Assembly (NCBI GenBank): GCA_934045075.1 | Contig: OW203725.1 | Location: forward strand, 25,645,714 to 25,709,713 | Reading direction: 5' to 3' | DNA from: Yponomeuta sedellus | Lineage: Eukaryota > Arthropoda > Insecta > Lepidoptera > Yponomeutidae | DNA length: 64,000 nt | Part shown: one piece after another, positions 24,301 to 34,055 of the stretch | Layout: each line of letters starts with the position of its first letter | How positions within the stretch are numbered: the first letter of the stretch is position 1 | Position numbers and translations under genes: made by a program | The notes under the pieces: model-generated | What the model was told of the DNA's origin: nothing | The model's database searches: none | The model's input: the letters and a program-made list of their open reading frames with translations, nothing else

Positions 24301-27300
24301 CAAGGTTTTTAGGTATTACCATAGAGATAAAAGAAAAAACAAATGGTTGGTTTGGTAGACGTCACGGTCAATGTGTTCCGAATGTGTTCTTAGTTTTTTA
24401 TTGTGGTATTCGTGGGTATTCGTGTGGTATTACATCACGAGACAACCTTCCTGTTGCAGAGAGATACCAATGAAAGATGCGGAGGTTATGGTTCGCATCT
24501 GTTGCCACGGAAAAGAGGTATGGACTATCTAATTAATCTTGAAAATCAATTAAGTATCTACCTTGGCACAAATTGGTTCAAACAGCATCGTACGAAATTA
24601 TTGTACCTAGTTATGAGTACTTGAATGTAGAATTGGACATCAGTGATCTTGTCTAACGCTTTCTGCATTCAGGATTTATGAATGCAGAAAGAGGTAGACT
24701 CATCTCCAAGTCGTAGAAGGAGGGGAAACCTCGACGCCCAGCAGTGGGCAGAAGTGGGCTGTTGGGAGGCGCGGCCGCTCGCATGTGTGTGTTGCTTCAG
24801 TGTGCGGCGTCGGCGCGCTGCGATGCCATGGAAAAGATCGAGTGCTCGCGGTTCGCGGATTCGTTTAAGGTGACCTCCCTCTACAATTTATTTCACTTTA
24901 TACTGTAGGTGGCAATTTTAGTTTTAAACGAACACCAAGATAGCGATAACCCGACCTAACCCATCCTACTTAAACTGGGAAACTGTTGCTTATATGTATT
25001 TATTGTACAAGTATTTGTACCACTGGACGCTGTATAAATCATCTCATTAAGTAGATGCAAAAAGGCCAATATTATTATTATTACAAGTATTTATTTTTTA
25101 GGTATAATAATATACATAGGTATATTATTATTTAAATATATGTACGTTATATCGTACGTAGTTATAAGTACTTATATTCTCACACTCTTTTGCTACTTGG
25201 TATGAATATATTTTCGATGTAATTATTTATGTACATGCACCTACCGACTCTATTCTTCATGCAATCCACTCCATTCAAAGGTTGTCTGGCAGATGTCGCT
25301 CTTAGCAATAATACCGCCAATTGTTTAACGTTACTTAGATTGAAGAAATCATGGCCATATTCTTTTTTCTGGTTGTGCAATAAAGTGTTCTCTATCTACC
25401 TATCTAACCCAAACTAGCTTCTTAGCTAAAAATTAATAATCATAGACTGTCGCGTACTTACGCTCAATCGAGTCCGGCTCAGATATGCTACAAACACAAT
25501 ACGGGGTTCACAGATTAGTCTCCGTATAAGTGATGAGTCTTAGGTATGCGCTGTAGAATTAGGGTGCTTAGCCCACCAGTAGTGCAGGAGGGCAGGTGAA
25601 TCTGGTGCGACTATTCTAGAAATTAGACACATGTTCATATTATTTCATGAGTTCTAGGTGGTGTTATAGCTGCCGGTATTTTATACTACTAAATTAAACC
25701 TTGGTCGTGTAATGGTATGGCTTACACATATAACTTAAACTGTCATACGACTTTTTTGTTTCGGTAATTTTTTTAGCACTGCATTAATCTAAATAATTTA
25801 GTTCAAACTTACACACTAGCTACTCATATCAGTGCCTATCGAACTAAATTTGTATTAAAAACCCTCGGGCGCACATCTCTCTAGAGGTCTCTTCGCTAGC
25901 GTTCGCTTGTTATTCTGCGGCCACACTTGAAGGCGAAGATTCGTGTTCGCGTTGTCGCGACATTTCGTGTTCGCTCTACGGCGAAGAGCTTGATCACATC
26001 ATAAGAAGATTTTGGCCTTTTGGCCATAAAAACCTTTGATGTGCGGCATTTTACCGACAGCGGCGCGAAGGGTGTTTGTATTCGCGATGATGATTCGCGA
26101 TAGGACGAATTTTTTGGCCAGACATGTCGCGACAGCGCAAATCTTCGCGTTATCGCGATAGTGTGGCCGTACCATTAGATAGTCGCAGTTAGCAGCGTGC
26201 AGTAAGGGGCGAAGCTTACAGAGCAGCGCGGAGAAGGCGGGCGGCGGGGGCGGGGCGGCGCGGCGCGTGAGCTGCGCGCTGGCGGCGGAGGCGGCGGCGC
26301 TGCGCTGCGTGGCGGGCGCGCTGCACGAGCAGCTGCGCGCCGCCGGCACGCGCGCGCGCTTCAAGGACGACATCATCCGCGAGATGCGCCGCCAGCTCAG
26401 GCAGGCCAAGCTCAGGGTGAGCCCCGGCCGCCACTACCTATCACGCCTCTGCTCTTCTACCTCTCACCTACTCCCTACACTCTTCGTCTTTCAGTCTCGT
26501 CCATCCTAAGGTTGTTTGAAAGAGATCGATTTCAGCGAATGGGCCGGTTTCTGAATTGAGAATTTCACTAAGTAAATATTTAAGTAACGTTCTGTCACGC
26601 TTTTCTCTGAGAAATTCGAAGTGACAGCACTACAGTTAAATATTTACTTAGAGAAATTGTCAATTCAGAAATGGGCCCTAGTACAAAGGCTGCTACTTAT
26701 GTATGCGGAATCTGGGATTCCAATAATTTTAAACGCAATGTCTGACCTCCATGGTTAAATTCGTTCTTTTTTTAAATACTGGCCGCTAATATTTTGGTCC
26801 CTTAAGTACTTAATACTTATACGTTAGTGTTTTTGTTGGGTTTAAAATGTCATATCGCTGAAAAATTGAACTCACTCGTGAAAATATTCGTGCTATGATT
26901 TATTACGATTTTCGACGTGGTTTAACGCAACAACAGTGCGTAGATCAATTAACTTCGACTTTTGGTGGTGAAGCTCCATCAAAAACGACTGTGTATCACT
27001 GGTTTAGTGAGTTTAATCGCGGGCGCAGTAAGCTCACGGACGAAGTTAAAGAAGGTCGCCCAAAATCGGTGGTTGTGCCACAAAATATTGAAGCTTAGCG
27101 AAAACTAATAATGCAAGACCGCCATGTTACGTATCGCGAGATAGAGGCTATTCTGGGCATATGCCCAGAATATGACGAGCATTCATAGGATATTACATGA
27201 ACATGTGTCTGTAAAAAAAATTTGTTCGCGTTGGATCCCGCACAACTTAACTCAGGATCAAAAAGATGCTCGCGTCGAATGGTGCAAGAAAACTTTAAAA

Positions 27301-30300
27301 AAATTCAACGGAGGCGACTCAAAATCTGTTTATAATATCTACACAGGTGATGAATCCTGGATCTACGGGTACGATCCCGAAACTAAACAACAATCAACAG
27401 TTTGGATGTTTCAAAATGAGCCGAACCCTACGAAAGTGGCTCGTACAAAAAGCACTGTAAAGCAAATGGTGGCCTGCTTTTTTGGTATTAATGGCCATGT
27501 GGCTACAATACCACTGGAGAATCGCAGAACGGTTAGTTCGGAGTGGTACACGACCATTTCTTTGCCGGAAGTATTTGAAGAAATACGCCAAAACAACCAG
27601 CGACGCAGAATCATACTTCACCATGACAATGCCAGCTGTCATACATCTCAGGAAACAACTACATTTTTGGATGGTCAAAAAATAGAATTGATGGGTCATC
27701 CACCGTACAGCCCTGATTTGGCTCCTAATGATTTCTATTTATTCCCAAATGTAAAGAATAAATTACGTGGTCAACGATTTTCCACCCGTGAAGATGCCGT
27801 AGATGCGTTCAAACAGCACTTTTTGGAGATATCTCAATCAGAGTGGAAAAAGTGGTTTACAAATTGGTTTCATGGAATGCGAAACTGCATCGATCATAGT
27901 GGAGAATACTTTGAAAAACAATAAAAGCATATTTAGCCATATACATTTGTTTATTTTTTCTATAATTTATTCTTTACGTAATTTATTCTTTACATTTGGG
28001 AATAAATAGAAATCATTGGGAGCCAAATCAGGGCTGTACGGTGGATGACCCATCAATTCTATTTTTTGACCATCCAAAAATGTAGTTGTTTCCTGAGATG
28101 TATGACAGCTGGCATTGTCATGGTGAAGTATGATTCTGCGTCGCTGGTTGTTTTGGCGTATTTCTTCAAATACTTCCGGCAAAGAAATGGTCGTGTACCA
28201 CTCCGAACTAACCGTTCTGCGATTCTCCAGTGGTATTGTAGCCACATGGCCATTAATACCAAAAAAGCAGGCCACCATTTGCTTTACAGTGCTTTTTGTA
28301 CGAGCCACTTTCGTAGGGTTCGGCTCATTTTGAAACATCCAAACTGTTGATTGTTGTTTAGTTTCGGGATCGTACCCGTAGATCCAGGATTCATCACCTG
28401 TGTAGATATTATAAACAGATTTTGAGTCGCCTCCGTTGAATTTTTTTAAAGTTTTCTTGCACCATTCGACGCGAGCATCTTTTTGATCCTGAGTTAAGTT
28501 GTGCGGGATCCAACGCGAACAAATTTTTTTTACAGACACATGTTCATGTAATATCCTATGAATGCTCGTCATATTCTGGGCATATGCCCAGAATAGCCTC
28601 TATCTCGCGATACGTAACATGGCGGTCTTGCATTATTAGTTTTCGCACAGCTTCAATATTTTGTGGCACAACCACCGATTTTGGGCGACCTTCTTTAACT
28701 TCGTCCGTGAGCTTACTGCGCCCGCGATTAAACTCACTAAACCAGTGATACACAGTCGTTTTTGATGGAGCTTCACCACCAAAAGTCGAAGTTAATTGAT
28801 CTACGCACTGTTGTTGCGTTAAACCACGTCGAAAATCGTAATAAATCATAGCACGAATATTTTCACGAGTGAGTTCAATTTTTCAGCGATATGACATTTT
28901 AAACCCAACAAAAACACTAACGTATAAGTATTAAGTACTTATAAGACCAAAATATTAGCGGCCAGCATTTAAAAAAAGAACGAATTTAACCATGGAGGTC
29001 AGACATTGCGTTTAAAATCATTGGAATCCCAGATTCCGCATACTTATGTAGCAGCCTATGTACTAGTATGCGTACGTTCCCTAAACGCCATAGGAACCCA
29101 CGATGGATTCGCAAAAATTGAGGTCTCAATTTTTTTGAAGTCGCTTAATCAAAGCTCGTTCGTTAAATCTGACGAGCTCGTTCTCTCCAGCTGAAAGACG
29201 AATGCAGTCTGCCCTCGCTGTCGTCCAGTCGCGCTAGCGTGGCCGCTCCCTCGGCCGTGGCCACGTCCGCGTCCGCCCCCGCGCCCGCGTCCGCCCCCGC
29301 CCTCGCCCCCGCGCCCGCCCCGGGCGGACGCTCGGTGTCGGCGGGCGGGCGGCTGCGGCGGCCGCGCGCCGTGCGCCGCGACTCTGCGCCGCGCCTCCAC
29401 GCCGGCTCCGACTCGGATCTTAACGACTGCAATTTAGACGGCTCCGGCGGCGACGGGCTCGTCAACCTGCCCAACTGACTGTTCATGTGAAAGGCATCTC
29501 TAGCGTGAAGAAGCACTACGAAGTATCTCTAAAGGACTTTCTACCACCGTGATATATATATTTTGTAGGACAGAACGAACGTAGGCAACGCAACACTCTC
29601 CTGCTGAAGGTACGCGAGGTAATAAGTACGAATAGAGTCTATGTTTGTTACCATGTGTTATGATTTCAGGCATGATGTCCCAGGTATTTTAGTCACGGAA
29701 TATTAGCCAAGTGCTATATAGCTTTGTCCTTCTCGCCGTGGATATGGGACTGGGGTGAAAGCGGAACAGTTTCTTTATTTACAAATCTCTACCCTTTGAT
29801 AACAAATCTCCGAGGAATAATTCATTTGATCCGTACCTAACGGCAAATGAATTATTCCTCGTTTCATCATTCGATGTTTTAAAACACCGATATTATCGCT
29901 AAAAATACTTCAGTTTATCGTTGCATAAATTCGCAGAGAGTACCTTTCTATCTGAGGATAGCTTTTAGTACAACTATTTTATTTGCATGTTTGTGTTATT
30001 TAATTTACATCTATGTGAAATCAGGATGGTTCTGATATACACGTCATTATGTTCACGCGAATTAGTATTATTTGCTGAATAGACAATCCTGAAGAACTTA
30101 TTGAACTCAAAACAACCGCTGGAGATTATGGGCGACCGGAAGAAAAATATCGTTAGTATTTTCCTGTACTTTGAACCAATTTGTGACCAAATTAACAACT
30201 TTTTAGGGTGTACTCGAAGATGTAATCCGTGATTACATTATTGCATGTTTCACATTCATAATTAATATTTTCACACAAATTATTTATGTTATCTGGTAGA

Positions 30301-33073
30301 TAGCACCGAGCGTAACGCCACGAGCCCTTCGCCTTTCCCTGACCCGTAATGAGATACAAATCATTCCTGACTCAAGAGATTCTAGTTGTGAAATAGGTCT
30401 CATGTTTTTTTTTGTAACATGGAAGACTCCCTCTATTTTCTTGTGCCTAGCACCCCCTCAACACGTCCGTACATGTGCCTAGCACCCTATGTGCGCACAG
30501 CACGTACAGCGCCCCCCTGCACGTGCCCATGAGCCGCGTGTTGCAGGCGCGGCGTGCGGCGGGCGCGTGCAGCGCCACGGAGGCCTACGTGTCCTGGAGC
30601 CCGGCCGCCTGGCTGCCAGACCTCTCCTTCTCACTCATCGAGCGCATTTTTGTTTGTATTCTTTGTTTTTGCTTTTTTTTGTGTCTGTACAGTCTATTTA
30701 TTCTTACTTGTCCAAGTTAGTAAACAAGATTCTAACCTTAAAATTGAGATTAGATGCCTAAACTAGACATTTTCTCGCAAATTGATGAATTATCATGAAT
30801 CATGTTTATAAAATTGGGAGAGTATTATCTAAAACAGTGTTCCAAGATACTTCATTTATGGAAATATGGCAGTTTTGGACTAAAAAGTTACAGTTTACGG
30901 GTAGAATCTTGTTTACTAAATTGGACAAGTAAGAATAAATAGACTGTAAGTAGTTTTAGTATCGTATACACCAGGGGTTCACAAAGTTGTAGCTCGCAGC
31001 GGACTCACAGGTTTGGGTTTTTGTACCCGCTGGAAAAGTCCAGGCCATATGGCATGTTCAGTTTACCGTTTGACTACATGACACTGTCTCCCTACTGACT
31101 TTTTAATTTATAAATATAATTGCATATGGTTACGATACTACCCTAGTATTCTTAATTGATTTTATTCCGAAATTAAATTCAGTAGAGTTTTCTCAAGCGG
31201 TACACTGTTAAGCAGTCTTAAATCCAAACATCAGCTCGTTCCTTACTCCTGCAGCCAGCCAACGCAGGCGTCGACAGCTCGCATTCGCAGTCCCCGTGCC
31301 GGCGCTCCGACGTGGGCACCACGGCCCCGCGCCGCGTTTCGCGGGGCACCGCGTCCCCGCGGGGGGGTTCCGGGCCCCCTAGATCGGGTCGGAGCCCCTC
31401 GCCGCGCGTCTCGCTCCCCCCGCGCGGCTGCTCCACGCCCCCCTCGCCCCGCCGCCCCCCGCCGCCGGGGGGCTCCACACCAGCCTCCCCCCGCGGGGAC
31501 TGCGGCCGGAGCGGCTGCAATGCGCGCGCTCTGGAACAACTATTCTTCAATAAGGATCTTACGTTTGAGAAGAGCTCGTTCCCTAATGTGTGAGAACTTT
31601 TTAACTTTAGGTCATATACTCCGTATCTACTTATTCAAGTAGGATCCAAAGCTGGCCCACATTATAAGATGAAAAATTCTCGGTGAACTGGACTGATTTC
31701 AGAATTTAGCAAAACGTACTTTCTATTTGCAGCAGCAACTCCTGCGCCGAAGAATGTGATCGAACTTTTGAGGTGAATTTACTTTTTAATATCAATTCTG
31801 CGAATCATTCTTCAATTTAACAAACTGCAATGTTATTCAACAGAGCGTCGAAGCACCGTCGTCATCGCCCGAGGACATGTGAGTGAATACCTACACCTGT
31901 GTTTACGTGTACTGTAATTATCTTTACGTCTAATATGGTTTCTCTCTTTGCACTTAGGTCGGGTAAAGGCGCGGTCCGAAGCAAACTCGATGACTCGCTA
32001 CAGCAAGTACCTAACACTTCCTAATCCACGTAAATATAGGCCAGAAGGCAAGCGAGTTGACCAAACCCCTCCTACATTGAATTCTTCATACTCTCTGTTT
32101 TTACCTGGTGTCTCTAGGTACATTAGCTACAAGTTACTTTTGTGTCTTTACCGGGAGGTAGGTCCAGGGCTCAGTTTCAGTCAGCTTCCCGTGTTAGGCG
32201 TAATCGATCAAATTATATAGTTATACATTAGACGGGTCTAACAACGATTATTTATTAGGCAAAACGTAATTACCTTATTCCCGACGTTTCGGCAGCGTTA
32301 CAGTTGCCGTGGTCTCGTGTAGACTGAAGTGGCGAGTACAGTCAATTATTGTGGGTAGTCACTTCTAATTTTTCGCAGCTGGCCGACACACAACACTCCT
32401 ACGTCCACGGACAGGTTCGGTGATAAGGCGCGTGATTTGTATTTATTTACTTAGCACTGGATTCCACCTACTTAAAAGCTTAAAACCATCTCCGAAACAA
32501 CCTCTCTGTTGAAATTCTTGTGTTTTTTAATTTCAATTGCTTCCCGAACGATTCTCCGATAATAATGTCGATCGGTTGAACAATAATTGACTGTACTCGC
32601 CACTTCAGTCTACCCGAGACCACGGCAACTGCTGCCGAAACGTCGGGAAATAAGGTAATTACGTTTTGCCTAATAAATAATTGCGATTATACTCTTTTAA
32701 CGTATAACTATGTATGAGTATCGCGAATCATTAAGAAATTATACAGTATTTCTCTCATGATGTGATTCAACCACACGACTGAAGATGTTATGTATCCTTA
32801 TGCAGCTGTTATGTCTTTCATTCCCACTCGACGAATGACCCTGTTAGGCGCGCTGAGCTGCGGTGTCGCAAGCTCCCGCTCATTCTGCTTGGCCACATCA
32901 AAAGTTGGTGTTTGTCCGATCAGCAAGTGAGTGAAGCAGCTCGAGCGCCGCCGCGCCGGGTGTCGCAACTGTCGGGCGGCGGACGCGCCGGCGGAAGCTA
33001 CACGAGACGCGCGCGACTTAATGAACTGCCCACAGGGTGCTCTTGTTTACAACCTACTTGGTTTCGATCATAA
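17212..33073 (+). CDS. Gene B1: unrecognised coiled-coil protein, about 566 aa
   Basis: Exons: 17212-17346, 19781-19912, 22126-22304, 23587-23626, 23956-24044, 24142-24231, 24460-24517, 24801-24869, 26222-26416, 30547-30651, 31255-31589, 31733-31772, 31844-31878, 31958-32006, 32924-33073. All join in phase and total 1701 bp. It starts MEPAQCEGGRGER, then coiled-coil segments (LKQVQRAYEEKLDLIERQ, LQVELLRSWVSDLASQN, LVRKDSDLRGLVEVLRRLRE, DREIRKLNKELQQYEQTIMR, FKDDIIREMRRQLRQAK). The second half is Ser/Pro/Arg-rich and disordered-looking. I do not recognise the family; a scaffold or centrosome-type role is only a guess from the coiled coil. Weak points: exon 23587-23626 uses a poor donor (GTGCAG) and could instead run to a stop at 23684-23686; exon 30547-30651 is uncertain; the last exon is inferred. 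The start lies in a GC-rich first exon after an upstream region that looks like a promoter. Confidence 0.6.
18110..18261 (+). mobile_element. 5'-truncated LINE 3' end (GATAAGGCCGCC family)
   Basis: CAGTCCATCCAAAGGTTGTG, then AGAGATCACTTTTAGTGATA, AGGCCGCCGTCTGTAC and AATAAAGTGTTCTCTATC. The same 3' end follows a recognisable retrotransposon C-terminal reading frame at 40762-41215, which identifies it as LINE-derived. Other copies: 20575-20725, 25245-25410, 49965-50135, 60770-60895, and a fragment at 26495-26545. Confidence 0.75.
18262..19634 (+). repeat. Giant tetranucleotide microsatellite (ATCT)n(ACCT)n
   Basis: About 10 ATCT units are followed from 18301 by roughly 330 uninterrupted ACCT units, ending with a few ATCT at 19626-19634. 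The tract begins exactly at the A/T-rich tail of the LINE 3' end. It lies in the first intron of gene B1. A long Tyr-Leu-Pro-Thr reading frame across it is an artefact. Confidence 0.97.
19980..20550. mobile_element. MITE with 50-bp terminal inverted repeats
   Basis: TAAGGCGCGAAACGTACAGA at 19980 is inverted at 20531-20550 (TCTGTATGTTTCGCGCCTTA). The arms pair over about 50 bp with a single mismatch seen. The element starts 67 bp after exon 19781-19912 of gene B1. Confidence 0.88.
20575..20725 (+). mobile_element. 5'-truncated LINE 3' end (GATAAGGCCGCC family)
   Basis: CTCCAGTCCGTCTAAAGGTT, GATAAGGCCGCCGTGTGTAC, then CAATAAAGTGTTGTCTATCT. It lies in an intron of gene B1, sense orientation. 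Confidence 0.7.
20726..22125. other. B1 intron, no gene
   Basis: It contains the dispersed CCACTGCTGGACATAGCCCT repeat at 21640-21710. Nothing coding is convincing. Confidence 0.5.
23075..23365 (-). mobile_element. SINE with 5S rRNA-like head (diverged copy)
   Basis: Complement of the family at 6428: GGTTGGTGAAGGATTGTAAG, ACAGCGGCGGGCC, TGACAGCCGGCACCAACGGC, ending near a degraded 5S-like head. It lies in an intron of gene B1. Confidence 0.65.
25245..25410 (+). mobile_element. 5'-truncated LINE 3' end (GATAAGGCCGCC family)
   Basis: ATCCACTCCATTCAAAGGTT, CAATAATACCGCCAATTG and GCAATAAAGTGTTCTCTATC with a short TATC tail. In an intron of gene B1. Confidence 0.65.
25916..26173. mobile_element. 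MITE with imperfect 50-bp inverted ends
   Basis: GCGGCCACACTTGAAGGCGA on the left matches the complement of the right end (GATAGTGTGGCCGTACC), and TTGTCGCGACA/TGTCGCGACA pair inside. The element ends 48 bp before exon 26222-26416 of gene B1. Confidence 0.75.
26540..26678. mobile_element. Short MITE, GGGCC ends
   Basis: GGGCCGGTTTCTGAATTGAG at 26541 is inverted as CAATTCAGAAATGGGCCC ending at 26678. The inner arms AAGTAAATATTTAA/TTAAATATTTACTT also pair. It directly abuts the double-mariner structure. Confidence 0.8.
26847..27924 (+). pseudogene. mariner transposase (DD34D), left copy, broken
   Basis: The N-terminal helix-turn-helix region (RRGLTQQQCVDQLTSTF, KTTVYHWFSEFNRGRSKL) is followed by the catalytic core: YTGDESWIYGYD (first Asp), RIILHHDNASCH (second Asp) and PPYSPDLAPNDFYLFP (third Asp). 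Also seen is WIPHNLTQDQK. This places it in the mariner family of Tc1/mariner, about 350 codons. Lesions: TGA as codon 5 (26859), TAG at 27096, and a frameshift at the 22-bp palindrome 27150-27171. It cannot make a full transposase. The C-terminus is complete, ending HSGEYFEKQ at 27924. Confidence 0.9.
27975..28849 (-). pseudogene. mariner transposase, right copy, broken and 3'-truncated
   Basis: Near-identical to the left copy in inverted orientation, with the same catalytic motifs. It shares the early TGA and the palindromic frameshift (28573-28594). It differs in having GTG where the left copy has TAG. The sequence stops at NVKNKLR, where it joins the tail of the left copy, so the last ~60 residues are missing. 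Confidence 0.88.
29191..29478 (+). CDS. Alternative terminal exon of gene B1
   Basis: After CTCTCCAG the frame runs in phase 0 from exon 26222-26416: LKDECSLPSLSSSRASVAA, an Ala/Pro repeat (ASAPAPASAPALAPAPAPGG), Arg-rich sequence, then DSDLNDCNLDG and a TGA at 29476-29478. No good internal donor is seen, so it would end a 424-residue isoform. The exons from 30547 on would then belong to isoforms that skip it. Confidence 0.55.
   Translation: MKDECSLPSLSSSRASVAAPSAVATSASAPAPASAPALAPAPAPGGRSVSAGGRLRRPRAVRRDSAPRLHAGSDSDLNDCNLDGSGGDGLVNLPN
29811..29861. repeat. Hairpin, 18-bp perfect stem
   Basis: CGAGGAATAATTCATTTG at 29811-29828 pairs with CAAATGAATTATTCCTCG at 29844-29861. Confidence 0.85.
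30688..30948. mobile_element. MITE with 45-bp inverted ends and TA flanks
   Basis: TACAGTCTATTTATTCTTAC (30688) is inverted at AAGAATAAATAGACTGTA (ending 30948), and the arms continue through TTGGACAAG and AGAATCTTGTTTAC. The TA at each end suggests a Tc1/mariner-type origin. It begins about 36 bp after the candidate B1 exon 30547-30651. Confidence 0.85.
32217..32711. mobile_element. MITE with ~130-bp terminal inverted repeats
   Basis: ATAGTTATACATTAGACGGG at 32217 and CGTATAACTAT ending at 32711 start long arms that share GGCAAAACGTAATTACCTTA, CCGACGTTTCGGCAGC and GAAGTGGCGAGTACAGTCAA in inverted form. It lies between the last two exons of gene B1. Confidence 0.9.
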
Positions 33074-33191
33074 GTTATGACCAGTAGTGTTATGATTCAT
33101 AACACTACTGGTAAATATCGCGACTCATTAAAAGTGAGTCGTTTACAGGTAGTCGTGCCGATATCCATGGGTAACTCTGTACTTACACCAT

Positions 33192-33510
33192 GTTGACTGA
33201 ATATATTCTTTTTAATGCACTAACCCGTGCTAAGGACAATTATAAAAACCTATAATTCCGATGTAAAATCTAACTGCAAAGTAGGTGCTCGGGGCTGCAA
33301 GTGATGCAAATTATTAAAGCCAGATGTCGCTGCCTGTACGTAATACAGAGAATATTGTAAAGATGTTCGAAATTTCACGGATGCCGGTGAGTCGCCCATT
33401 AGCTCAGTTGGAAAGAGCGCTGGCACGGATTGCCAGAGGTCGCGGGTTCGAATCCCGGCATGGGTGGATTTTTTACCCTCTAAATAGGTTTTTAAAAATA
33501 AGGACTGAAC
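33192..33510 (+). mobile_element. tRNA-derived SINE, family 1 (near-complete copy)
   Basis: Head AAATCTAACTGCAAAGTAGG and CAGATGTCGCTGCCTGTACG, then a tRNA-like body with A box TTAGCTCAGTTGGAAAGAGC and B box GGTTCGAATCCC, ending CTCTAAATAGGTTTTTAA. The tail sequence also occurs in inverted form just before the head (GCACTAACCCGTGCTAAGGA). The anticodon loop lacks the usual U33, so it is not a functional tRNA gene. Confidence 0.8.
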
Positions 33511-33699
33511 CTTGCGGTCTACTATCCGGTTTGCAAAATCTTTGTTGGATTTAGTCCAAAATAATCAATAATTTATTGCTGTGTATTTAAAGTAGGTATT
33601 TTGTTCTTCTGTGGTCTTTATATACAGAGAAAAAAAGCTCAACCTCCGATGGCATTGGACGTCTATTGAAAAGCTTTGTGCTCAGTTTTACTTTTCTAC

Positions 33700-34055
33700 C
33701 TCTGGAACAGCCTGTACGTCCACCTGTATTATTATTATGGCTTACTCAAGAATAAAGCCCGCGGCAAGTGGGGCAGCGCGCTTCCGCCACTCCGGCTCTG
33801 GAGGGCTATTCTGGGCACTCCCGAAATAGCGTCCCGCCCAGCGCCGCTGCACCGCTCGTACGCTGCAGTGTTTACGTGTCTCTCACGCACTTTGTCTCGT
33901 AGTTCTGCTATAGTAATAACCGCTTAGTGTTTACTGTTTACGCCGCGTCGTGAAGTGTTTGTATATCGGGTACCAGGTAGATTAGATGTGATTGAGCAGA
34001 GCCGGAGTATGTTGGGTAACTTAGTGTGCCGGTGGGACATTGGCCTGGACAAAAG
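33700..34055 (+). promoter_or_regulatory. Probable promoter and 5' UTR of gene B2
   Basis: The 33760-33900 stretch is GC-richer than its surroundings and precedes the first coding ATG of B2. A short upstream ATG (GAGTATGTTGGGTAAC, near 34008) opens 16 codons that stop inside the B2 start (AGATGATG), a possible translational brake. No TATA box is seen. Confidence 0.35.

Larger units (their letters stand above)
26679..29065. mobile_element. Inverted double mariner with two 5' ends facing outward
   Basis: The left arm begins TAGTACAAAGGCTGCTACTT at 26679, and the right arm ends with its near complement (AGCAGCCTATGTACTA, ending 29065). Both ends are flanked by TA, the mariner target. Two mariner copies run toward each other and meet near 27963-27997, at a repeated TAATTTATTCTTTAC. 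The right copy lacks its last ~60 codons and 3' end; the left lacks a recognisable 3' terminal repeat. It sits in an intron of gene B1. Confidence 0.85.

Noticed and set aside
31218..31550. - strand and alternate-frame ORFs over a GC-rich block
   Set aside because: They are shadows of the B1 exon 31255-31589, which has matching splice sites and phase.
33396..33470. Functional tRNA gene (also 4330, 38480, 46250, 46810, 62540)
   Set aside because: The anticodon loop lacks U33, there are several diverged copies and each has the same SINE tail.
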